From Aralia elata (Eukaryota > Streptophyta > Magnoliopsida > Apiales > Araliaceae): a stretch of 64,000 bases of DNA. The translations under genes were made by a program, and so were the position numbers. A model generated the notes under the pieces. The model made no database searches, was not told where the DNA came from, and saw only the letters and a list, made by a program, of their open reading frames with translations. The first letter of the stretch is position 1. Every line of letters starts with the position of its first letter. Shown in pieces: positions 36,972 through 47,560 of the stretch. The stretch covers positions 72,112,479-72,176,478 of the forward strand of contig CM068385.1 in the NCBI GenBank assembly GCA_034770075.1, in the 5' to 3' direction.

Positions 36972-37781
36972 ATGACTGATATAGGAGAACTCAGCCAGGC
37001 TAGGGAGGAGGAGCCCCGGGATATTCATGTAGTTCGGGAGCAGCTAGTGCAGAGGGAGCCATCCCCATTGATTACAGTTGCAGGTCCCGAGTATGAGCCT
37101 GAGACAAATCCTGAGGAGGATCTTGAAGAGGTTGAGGAGGAGGAGGAAGACCCTGAGGGGATATCACTATCTTCCTTAGGTATTCAGATGTACGAGCAGG
37201 TGTATGATCGCAACATAGAGTTGCAAGATAGAGTGGAGGAGTTAGAGAGGCAGATGGCTGAGCGACAGACTGTCTTGGAGCAGAAGAACAGTGAGATTGA
37301 GGAGCTAGATATACGTCTTGGGGACGTGGAGTGGAAGCTGGTTCATGTTGAGAGCGAAAAGGAGGAGTTAGGAGAACAGGTTATGGAACGTCATGCCACT
37401 CTAGAGCAGAAGGATGTCGAGATCCAGGACTTATCATCACGTCTTGCAGAGGTCGAGCAGAGACTAGCTCAGTCTGAGTACCGACGAGGCCGGTTATTGG
37501 CTAGAAACGAAATTGTACGAGATGAACTAAAAGAGGAGTTAGCTAAGCGGGTTAGAGCTGAAAACGCTTGGCTGAGGGAGGCTAATCGCGCAGATCGTGT
37601 TGAATGTGAAGTGCGGTCAACGAAGGCCAAGATTGATGAGATGCAGTATATTTTTCACACCACAGTTGATAGAGCTCTGGATCGAGTTCATCACTATCCA
37701 GATATGGTGGATCGAAGGATGGTGACTCGTATTATGGAGCAGGAACGCAAGGAAGTTGTGCGCCTTGGGATGTCATCGTAG
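36972..37781 (+). CDS. Extra ORF upstream of gag: acidic coiled-coil protein
   Basis: An intact 269-codon frame beginning at ATG 36972 and ending at TAG 37779-37781, upstream of gag in the same orientation. Residues about 37-60 are very acidic (a run of Glu around EEVEEEEEDPEG). Residues about 68-215 show heptad-like Leu/Val/Ile spacing with dense charged residues, as in a long coiled coil, with internal repeats such as ERQTVLEQKNSEIEELD and ERHATLEQKDVEIQDLS. I see no zinc finger, enzyme motif, signal or membrane segment. A partial second copy lies at 45616-46038. Extra ORFs are known in some plant LTR retrotransposons, but I do not recognise this one and its function is unknown. Confidence 0.7.
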   Translation: MTDIGELSQAREEEPRDIHVVREQLVQREPSPLITVAGPEYEPETNPEEDLEEVEEEEEDPEGISLSSLGIQMYEQVYDRNIELQDRVEELERQMAERQTVLEQKNSEIEELDIRLGDVEWKLVHVESEKEELGEQVMERHATLEQKDVEIQDLSSRLAEVEQRLAQSEYRRGRLLARNEIVRDELKEELAKRVRAENAWLREANRADRVECEVRSTKAKIDEMQYIFHTTVDRALDRVHHYPDMVDRRMVTRIMEQERKEVVRLGMSS

Positions 37782-38078
37782 ATAATGATTAGATATGCTA
37801 GTATGAAAATTTATGAAGTTAATAAGTTGTAAATCCCAGTTTTATATAATGGGATAGAATAATGATGTAATCCTGGAACTTTATGATGTCAGGATAGATG
37901 ATTTGATGTAAATAACTATGATGCTATTTTTATTATGTTTTGATACAGTAAATGAATAAAAATGCGAAAGTTTATCAGATGTGTTATGTGTTAAGTGTTG
38001 TTTATAAATGTTTAAGTTAAGACTTAAATGTTTAAGTAATTGAATAATAATCTAATAACGCGAATTCTTGACAGTAAG
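37782..38078 (+). other. Spacer between extra ORF and gag
   Basis: AT-rich, no gene. It holds a short repeat of AAATGTTTAAGT at 38007-38038 just before gag. Confidence 0.5.
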
Positions 38079-41000
38079 ATGCCGCCAAGAAGACAAACCC
38101 GTCAACAGACCCCTGAGGGATCCACCAATAACAACGAAGACGTCAACGCTAATCCAATGCAGCAACTGGTAAATCTGCTAATGGGAGCATTTGCGAATCA
38201 ACCCCAAGCTCAGGCCACGACTTTTAAAGATTTCAAGGCTGTTGAACCCGCAGAATTTCAAGGGTCTATGAATCCGATCAAGGCACAAACCTAGGTCATG
38301 GAGATGGAAAAGGTTTTCGACGTCGCTAGGGTCAGCGAGGACCAGAAGACTGCATTCGAGACATTTATGCTGAAATCAAAAGCTAGTTACTGGTGGCAAG
38401 CTAATAAAACCCGAGGCGGGCAAGGGATAATACCGTGGGAGCGATTTAAGGAAATATTTTTCGAGACTTATTTTCCGGCAAGTGCGCAGAACCAAATGGA
38501 GGTGCAGTTTCTAGAGTTGAAGCAAGGTACCATGACGGTACCTGAGTATGCTGTAAAATTCAACGAGTTGGCGAGGTTTGCGCCATATCAGGTCAACACG
38601 GATGAGCGAAAGGCTAGAAGGTTTGAGCAGGGACTGAAGCCCTGGATGTATAGCCGAGTATCGATGTTTCAACTGAGTACATTTGCGGCAGTGTTAGAGA
38701 AGGCGATAATCGCGGAAGGAGTGAGTGATGCTCTATCTAAATACAATCAAGAGCAGAAGAAAAAGAAGAGTGAGAATGATAACTAAGCAAGTGTTAGCCA
38801 TGGTGGCAGCAGTCAAAAGAGAAAGTGGAGTGATAGTAACTCTGGAGGCAGCCAGCAGGGAAGTCAGAAAAGGAAGGTGGAGGTATGCAGTAACTGCGGG
38901 AAGAGTCATGTGGGTGTTTGTTTGAAGGGTAAGATAGTGTGCTTTAACTGCGGTCAGGAGGGTCATATCGCACCGAATTGCCCTAGTCCGAAGAAGGGCA
39001 CATGTTTTATTTACGGGTCGAAGGATCACTTTGCTTGAGATTGCCCTAAGAAAGCTACAGGTGGAGCTAGTGCAGGAAAGGGGAACAGCAGTGGAGGCAA
39101 TCTAACTATCACAGGACCGACGCAGCCCAATCGACCTACCGCTCGAACATTCAACATGACGGTGCAGGATGCTGTGCAGTCAAAGGATGTAGTGTCAGGT
39201 ATCATTCCGGTCAATAGTGTAAATGCTTACGTATTATTTGATTCGGGTGCTACTTGTTCATTTATATCCGATGATTTTGCTAGAAGATTAGAATTACCCC
39301 ATGAATATAGAAATTGCGAATAGGGAAGTGATTCCTGTTAAGTTTGTCCACAAGAACTGTCATATAGATATTAATGGTTATGTGATGATAGTAAACTTAA
39401 TCCCAATTCGTCTTGGGGAGTTTGACGTTATTTTGGGAATGGATTGGTTTTTCAACCATGGGGCAGTTATTGACTGTCAAAAGAAGTGTGTGAATCTTAA
39501 GACTCCGTTGAAGGTAGTATTTTATGGCAGCAAGTCGCCTAGACAAACAAGTTATCTGACGATGATGCAGGCCAGAAAGATGTTGAGACAAGGATGTGTA
39601 GGATATTTAGCCTACATAGTCGATACGCGAAAGGTGAGTGCGAAGCTGGAGGAGATACCGGTAGTTAGGGATTTTGCGGATGTGTTTCCTGATGATTTGC
39701 CAGGATTACCGCCAGATAGGAAAATTGAGTTCGTAATTGATTTAGCACCAGGTACAGCCCCTATATCAAAAGCCCCGTACCGAATGGCTCCGGTAGAAAT
39801 GAGGGAGTTGATGGTGCAATTGCAAGAGTTGCTGGATAAAAAGTATATCCAACCGAGCGTTTCGCCGTGAGGAGCGCCGGTGTTATTCGTCAAGAAGAAG
39901 GACGGATCAATGCGTCTTTGCATTGATTATAGAGAGTTGAACAAGGTCACGATTAAAAACAAGTATCCGTTACCAAGGATCGATGACCTGTTTGATCAAC
40001 TGAAGGGAGCAAGATATTTTTCAAAGATAGATCTGCGAAGTGTGTACCATCAGTTAAAGGTGAGAAAAGAGGACATACCAAAGACGACATTCAGAATTAG
40101 ATATGGTCACTATGAGTTTTTGGTTATGTCATTTGGTTTAACAAACGCACCTGCAGCGTTTATGGATTTAATGAATAGAGTATTCAAACCATTTCTGGAT
40201 AAGTTTGTAGTGGTATTCATAGACGACATTTTGGTCTACTCCAAAACTCAGGATGAACACGTGGAGCATTTGAGGGTGACATTGGAGGCGTTAAGGAAAG
40301 AGAAATTGTATGCAAAATTTTCAAAGTGCGAATTTTGGTTGGAGCGTGTTCAATTCCTTGGGCATGTTATCGATAAAGACGGGATTTCGGTAGATCCAGC
40401 TAAAGTGGAAGCTGTGATGAACTGGGATCAGCCAAAGACACCGTCAGAAGTGAGGAGTTTCCTAGGTTTGGCCGGTTATTACAGGCGTTTTATTCAAGAT
40501 TTCTCCAGGATCGCCACTCCGTTAACGAATTTAACAAGAAAATCAGTGAAGTTCGTTTGGACGGAGAAGTGCGAAGAAAGTTTCCAAGAACTAAAGAAGA
40601 GACTAAGCTCGGCACCTGTGTTGTCTTTGCCAGATGATACAGGAAATTTTGTGGTGTATAGTGACGCATCACATAAAGGACTTGGTTGTGTGCTTATGCA
40701 GAATGGTAAGGTTATTGCATATGCATCGCCCCAACTAAAAGACTATGAAAAAGGATATCCGACCCATGATTTGGAGTTGGCAGCCGTGGTGTTTGCTTTG
40801 AAAATCTGGAGGCACTATCTCTATGGAGACAAGTGTGAGATATATACATACCATAAAAGTCTGAAGTATATTTTCACACAGAAGGATTTGAATATGCGGC
40901 AGAGGAGATGGATAGAATTGATCAAAGACTATGATTGTGAAATTCTATACCATCCGGGGAAGGCTAATGTGGTTGCCGACGCTTTGAGTAGAAAAGGTCG

Positions 41001-42586
41001 GGAGAAACTATTTTTATTAACTGCTCAAGAGAAACTCGTAGCGGAAATGGCTAAATTGGAGTTAGAGGTTAAGGGTCTGGCAGAGCCTAATGAAAAACTG
41101 TTTCAGATGGAAACCCAACTAACTTTGGTGGAAAAGGTGAAGGAAGCGCAACTTCAGGATGAGGAATGTGTTAAGATACAGAAAAGAGTGCTTGAGGGAG
41201 AAGAGCTTAAATACAAAATCGACACCGAAGGGTTGCTGAGATTTGAAGGCAGAATATGGGTTCCGTCAGTGCTGGAGATCAGAGAAGAGATTTTAAACGA
41301 AGCTCATAGTTCAAGATTTTCGATACACCCGGGAAGTACAAAGATGTACCAGGATCTACGCCAACATTTCTGGTGGCCAAATATGAAAAGGGAAGTGGCT
41401 GAGTGTGTTGCCAAGTGCTTAACTTGTTAGAAAGTCAAAGCAGAGCATCAACGACCAAGTGGTTTGTTACAGCCCTTGGAGATACCCGAATGGAAGTGGG
41501 AGCATATCACAATGGACTTCGTGGTAGGGCTTCCAACTACTCAGAAGGGTTATGACGCAATATGGGTCATAGTTGACAGACTGACGAAATCAGCGCATTT
41601 CTTGCCAATCGAAATCAGATTCACTTTGGATCAGCTGGCGAAGTTATACGTCAAAGAGATTATCTCAAGGCACGGAGTTCCAGTATCAATAGTATCAGAC
41701 AGAGATCCACGATTCACATCAAAATTTTGGAGGAGTCTGCAAGCTTTTTGGGGACGCAGTTGAGAATGAGTACAGCCTACCATCCTCAAACTGATGGCCA
41801 GAGCGAAAGAACAATTCAAACGTTGGAGGATATGCTCCGGGCATGCGTCATGGATTTTAAGGGCAACTGGGATGATCATTTACCTCTGGTCGAGTTTGCC
41901 TATAACAATAGTCATCACGCGAGTATTGGAATGCCGCCATATGAAGCGTTGTATGGAAGGAAGGGCAGAACTCCGTTGTGTTGGGACGAGGTTGGTGAAC
42001 GTCGCCTATTGGGACCCGAACTAGTACAACAAACTGCTGAAATTATTAAGGTGATAAGAGCCAGATTGTTAGCTGCTCAAAACAGGCAGAAGAAATATGC
42101 GGGTCAGCATCGTCAAAATCGCGAATTTGAAGTCGGGAGTTTTGTGTTCCTCAAAGTATCTCCCTGGAAAGGAAAATTCAGATTCGGTAAAAAGGGTAAA
42201 CTCAGTCCACGATTTATTGGACCCTTTGAGGTGCTAAAAAGAGCGGGTGAGGTAGCTTATGAGGTAGCTTTACCTCCCGAGTTAGACCACATTCATAATG
42301 TCTTTCACATATCAGTGCTACGACCGTATAAGCCTGATTATAAACTGTCATAGAATATGAACCGATACAATTTGAGAAAGATTTGTCCTATGAAGAGGTT
42401 CCTGTGCAGATAATTGACAGGAAAGAGCAGGTTCTTAGAAATAAAGTGATACCTTCTGTTAAGGTAATCTGGAGGAACCACAATGCTGAGAAGCTACGTG
42501 GGAACTCGAAGAGAAAATGGTGCAAAGTTATCCTCAATTATTTGTTTAATTTTTGTATCGCGATTCTGCGGACAGAATCTTTATAA
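38079..42586 (+). pseudogene. Tekay-like gag-pol with chromodomain remnant, stops and frameshifts
   Basis: Gag starts at ATG 38079 (MPPRRQTRQQ). The capsid domain is at about 38298-38700, with a zinc knuckle (CFNCGQEGHIAPNC) at 38940-38981. Protease DSGAT is at 39240-39254. RT has FIDD at 40216-40227. RNase H at 40650-40980 has Tyr at 40849 where the family has the catalytic Asp of the T-D-H motif. Integrase has HHCC at 41300-41430, Asp 41515, Asp 41698 and Glu 41805. A chromodomain-like tail (VPVQIIDRKEQVLRNK) lies at 42398-42500. Breaks: stops at 38292, 38784, 39036, 39868 and 41428, and frame changes near 39300, 41740, 42350 and 42490. The one near 41740 shortens the D-to-E distance by one base. 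The stops fit C-to-T or G-to-A change. Confidence 0.9.
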
Positions 42587-42661
42587 GGAGGGGAGAATGT
42601 AACAGACGAGAATTAATTGCGTTGTGATTCTGGAGACAGAATCCTTTTAAGGAGAGAAGGA
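42562..42661 (+). other. Duplicated hairpin and polypurine tract before 3' LTR
   Basis: Two tandem units, each with a 7 bp stem, 4-base loop hairpin (42562-42579 and 42626-42643), a purine tract (42585-42597 and 42649-42661) and a TGTAAC start (42598 and 42662). Only the second is followed by full LTR sequence. The first looks like an older or alternative plus-strand priming site. Confidence 0.7.
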
Positions 42662-45376
42662 TGTAACGAATGCAATTTTTGTGATTAAATAAAAATATTT
42701 ATTGAATTATATAAATGTTTTTATTAATTTATTTATGGAGTAAAATAAATAATAAAGTTATTGTGGAATAGTTCATGTTAAGTGTAATTATGTTAAATGT
42801 TATTTGTATGTGATTTGATGTAATTATTCTAAGTTAATAATTAAATTAGATGATTATTGATTTATTTGAATAAAATGATTTATTAAATTATTTGGATTAA
42901 TATATAGATGGCCAAATAGAAGTTATGATTAAATTTATATTGTTACAATTTAATTGATTAAAGTGTGACAATTGAAGCATATCATATAATAAGTATTAAA
43001 ATAATTAAAAGAAGATTAATTTATTTTTACCAAACAAAGCCTTGTGGCTTTTGAATTCCTTTTTTTTTAATTTGGTATTTGCCAAACAAGCCTTAGAGGC
43101 TTTTAAATTATGTAACTGATGATTTTAAAATTAAAGTACGTGATTATATTTTATCAGTTTTTATTTGTAAGTTTCGTCAGTTCAATTGTTAAGTATAGAA
43201 AAGAAAGAACAGAGCTTTTGAGAGAAAAGAAAAATTGAGAGTTGAGAGTTCTTTGAATTGAGAAGGAGAAGGAAGAGAATTGCTAAGCTAGGAAATCATC
43301 TTGTTTAGCTCAAAGGTATAATCCTTTTTAAAAGTTCTTCACTATATTCTTATTAGTTTACTTCTCTGTATATGATTTCTATTTTACTATATGTGAATTC
43401 ATATGCTAAATACATGAATTATTTGATTATAATTGATTCTAAGCATGTATTAGAGATTATGTGTTGATTATAAATTAATTTGAAGGAGTTAATCCATGAA
43501 ATCATGTTTTAGAATGAAGTTTTTTTTTGGTTTTACAGAGTTTTACTTTCATGTATGGCATATATGTATGAAAATTGGTGTTCAATTTGATTGTTAACTG
43601 GTAAATTGACATTTGATTATGATTAGATAATGAAAAACAAAAAGAATGCAAGTAGAATGGATTAAAATGGTTGAAAGATGAATTCACAGTGTTTGATTTC
43701 ATTAAAATGACTAAAACATGAATATTTGGTTTAAACAGGGAATTTTTGGTCCAATTTGGTTGGTTATGTGTATTATAATGGTTAGAATATTTAGAAACAT
43801 GTTGGGTAATTGTTTTCTAGCATGTTTGATGTCTGGGTATGTTTAATTTATGTGTTAGATGGTAGAATTCGGAAAATTTTGGCCAAATTTGGCCTAAGTT
43901 TTCACTGGTTCGCAAACTGTAGAAGGTGTCAGTCGCGTCTACCGCCCCGGCGGTAGAAATGAGCTAGAAATATCGCCCCGGCGGTCCTGTCGCCCCGGCG
44001 GCATAATTGCATTGGATTCTTCGCCCTGGCGACAACCTCGCCCCGGCGACGATTTTGTTAAGAAATTCACCGCCCCGACGGTGGAACAGTAAAAAAAATA
44101 ATAATACATAAATAAATAATAAAATTTATTTATTTGTTTTGTGATATTGCTATGTTGTTATATGTATGTTTAAAACCTATATTGAGTAATAAATGACCAA
44201 TGTGATACCACGAGGGCTGTTAGCAAATATTTGTGGAATATCGAATGTCAATTAAGATGGTACAATAAAATAGGATAAGAACGAGACTTAAAATGTATAT
44301 GAATCTATAACTAATTATTGTTATCGTTTTGTAATCAAAATGTATAGGGTGATTAAGGGACGTGCATTATTTAAATCTGTAATCTACGCTCGAGGCAAGT
44401 TTTTCACCCTTAATCTTATTATTTCGTTTAAAGCAAGTTTAATTTCATTGAGCCAACTTACTAACCTTAGCTTATTGTTATTCAAGCAAGGTTGTTATCA
44501 TGTCAAGTACCTATGTATCATTCAAGTCATTTGATATACGATCATTGATCATTATTCAGACTTTGATTATAAATTCCATTGTACAACTTCATTGATGAAT
44601 CAAATGCTTTAGTGACTAGCAAACCCTTATTGATTCAGCTAGTCCTTAATTGATGAGCGTTCTAAAGACTTAGAATATTTTAATAATTGTTCCGAACCAA
44701 GTTCTTTTTGGTACGGATTCTGATACTAGACTGAGATGAACAACCCTAATATAGGGGATTAATTACGCGACAGCGTTAAAATGGTTGTACACAATACATT
44801 GTACAAAGGGCTGATCCCCCTGAGTACGAGATGGATGGTCCATAATCTATAAGACTGTTAAAGGTTACGGTAGAAATACTTGTTAACCTAGGACATAGTT
44901 CGAGGTCTTGTGTTCTTGAGTTTAGCATTTTATTGAGCTTTCAGATTTTTGATTTATCATTGATTGACTTCAGAAAAACTATTACTCCCAGTTAAGGTTT
45001 ATTCCAATAATTATATAAATGTTATTATTTCCATACTTGTGAGCAATTGTTTGCTCACTCTTGCATTAAATACATTGCAGCTAAAGCTGAGAAATCAGAT
45101 GAGTCGTCCACTAGCAATGGCAAGGGCAAGATGAGCAAATGAAGATGTTTAGTTTATTTGTTGTAGTTCTTTGTAAAAGACTTATTTAAATTTTATGTTT
45201 TTATTCCGCATTGATGTAATAGAGGTTAGATAACCTAGGATTTGTTTGATTAAGAGATTGGAGATGTAACCCCTTTTGTGGAAAGATGTTTTATTCATGG
45301 GTAGTTAGTAATGAATGTATGCTATAGTGAACACCAAATCTGTGGAGTTGAAGTATCCGGATTTGGGGGTGTCACA
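42662..45376 (+). repeat. Second LTR of Tekay-like element, 2715 bp
   Basis: Same start and end as the first LTR. It lacks about 50 bases present at 32970-33010 of the first copy. GC-rich phrases lie at 43940-44090. It is followed by primer site and leader, not by flanking host DNA. Confidence 0.9.
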
Positions 45377-46039
45377 GGTTGGTATCAGAGCTGATAGGTT
45401 ATGAACCTTTAGGTGGGGAAAAACCTTAGGGTAGTAGCCTTTTAGAAGATAGAGAATATAGTGGTGATAAACTCTTATCGAGTTCTAAGGAATGAATTAC
45501 GGAAATTCATGAAAGATAATAAACTGATTATGTGTTATGTGCTTATTTCATAACAAACTTATGTGCTCGCGAGTATTATCGAGTAGTAATTAAAACTTGA
45601 AATTTTGGTGACAGGATGACTGATATAGGAGAACTCAGCCAGGCTAGGGAGGAGGAGCCCCGGGATATTCATGTAGTCCGGGAGCAGCTAGTGCAGAGGG
45701 AGCCATCCCCATTGATTACAGTTGCAGGTCCCGAGTATGAGCCTGAGACAGATCCTGAGGAGGATCCTGAAGAAGTTGAGGAGGAGGAGGAAGACCCTGA
45801 GGGGATATCACTATCTTCTTTAGGTATTCAGATGTACGAGCAGGTGTATGATCGCAACATAGAGTTGCAAGATAGAGTGGAGGAGTTAGAGAGGCAGCTG
45901 GCTGAGCGACAGACTGTCTTGGAGCAGAAGAACAGTGAGATTGAGGAGCTAGATATACGTCTTGGGGACGTGGAGTGGAAGCTAGTTCATGTTGAGAGGG
46001 AAAAGGAGGAGTTAGGAGAACAGGTTGTGGAACGTCAAG
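45377..46039 (+). pseudogene. Partial second internal region: leader and truncated coiled-coil ORF
   Basis: Primer site, leader and the first 139 or so codons of the extra ORF (ATG at 45616) repeat 33498-37396 minus the CACTA element. In the shared coding part I count about four silent and five replacement differences. At about 46039 the frame runs into copia LTR sequence, giving an artificial stop at 46075-46077. Confidence 0.85.
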
Positions 46040-47419
46040 CCTATAGTGATAGTAGTACAAGTGATCCTTGGACTTGAGATCATCATAGTATCTTGTGTAT
46101 GATGAGTTATACTTTGACATGTCCCTTAAGACCTTTGGGATATATCAAAGGGTATGATTGGGTATAATAAATTGTGCATGGAGATAGGTGAATGATCAAC
46201 AAAGAATCTACCACGTCTAGTAAAAGATGTGAATGTCCTATGTGATTCGATAAATGACAACTCAGTAGTCCTTGGCCAAGGCAGAATGAAATTTGAAAGA
46301 AGTTTCTAATTTGCATTAATCAGAGTTGTGCATTTGGGAATCGAAATACATATAATTAAATAAAATAAGACTTGACAGTAAATCCATGTCTTATATTTAA
46401 TTGGGACATTGTATGGTAGAAGGATTGAATTGTATGGTAACTATTCACTGAAAGGTTCTTTTGTGATTAATGTTGAAATCTATATTATTTGAAAAGTCGT
46501 TGATCGCTAAGGGGGCTTACCCTTATTGTAGAATAAATATTATTTATTTAAATGAATTAAATAGTTTAATTTATTTATTTAAATAAGATTAGAATTGTTC
46601 TAATTGATTTATTCACAACCGGTTTAATATGGAGAACCTAAAGGGTCACACCACAAAAGAAAAATATTTATTTAAGAAGTAAATGGCATAATTGTAATAA
46701 TAAGTTAAGTGTATTTAATTTAATCTATGGAGATAGAATAAATTAAATAGCTTAATATTTATTATTTAATATTTTGGAAATATTAAATATAAATTAATAA
46801 GAGGAGTCTTATTATTATTATTATTATTACTATTACTATTATTTAATTCCTAATAAGGATTGGGAATTAATTAATAGAAGTACTCTCCCATCAATTCCTA
46901 ATTGGATTAGGAGCATAATTAATTAAAGGAGTTTAATTATAATAGAAACCTTAATCCTAAATAGTTTAGGGAAGGGTTATTCCTACATCTATAAATAAGA
47001 GGAGTCTTATCATAGATTAGGGTTACACACTCTTGCATTAGATTGTGGAGAGTACTTACAATTTCTATAGAGATAGAAACTAGGATTTTGCCAATACCCA
47101 ACTTCTTGAATACCTATTCTTCCTTGGTGGATCACCTCTAGAGGCCAAACACTTGGGTGGCTAACGTTGATCAAAGGAAGGAATCTCATCGGTGGAATTC
47201 GAGGAGAACACGAAGGACTAGGAGTTGAACTTGTACCCGAGGAAGCTTTGATCTACAAGGGTATAATTCTTATTCTCTTTCTCTTTCGTTTAATTGATAA
47301 TTGAACACAAGGATAGATCATGGTGATGGTTTGTATGAAAATTTTAAAATCCGTTTTATCACGCTTCCGCCCTATTTTTGTAATTTGATTCCATGTATGC
47401 GTTATATACAAACCTAACA
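46040..47419 (+). repeat. Copia LTR lacking its 5' part
   Basis: Aligns with 28145-29444 and ends ACAAACCTAACA at 47419. A TATA box (CTATAAATAAG) is at 46989-46999. The first 450 or so bases of the LTR are missing. Confidence 0.8.
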
Positions 47420-47560
47420 GTGGTATCAGAGCCTAATCCTTGTGTTAATTATTGATTTTGATGATTCCATGTATGAATTGATATGCGATACGATCGGATT
47501 TTTGGGCTGAAAATTTTTCTGAATCTGCGTCGCGGCGCGGTCGCGCCGCTTCCAGTTCAT
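47420..47560 (+). other. Copia primer site and leader
   Basis: TGGTATCAGAGCC at 47421-47433 is an initiator-Met primer site. The leader follows and includes a short GC-rich palindromic phrase (GCGGCGCGGTCGCGCCGC) at 47533-47550. The satellite begins directly after it. Confidence 0.8.

Larger units (their letters stand above)
30713..46039 (+). mobile_element. Tekay-like chromovirus, LTR-internal-LTR-partial internal
   Basis: Two LTRs (30713-33497 and 42662-45376) bound an internal region with initiator-Met primer site, an extra coiled-coil ORF, gag-pol and a chromodomain remnant. By eye the LTRs differ at roughly 15 sites over the first 1.1 kb, and the second has one deletion of about 50 bases. 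After the second LTR, primer site, leader and the start of the extra ORF appear again and are cut off at about 46039. This is what unequal recombination between LTRs of two copies would leave. A CACTA element sits in the first leader only. Pol has stops and frameshifts. Confidence 0.85.
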
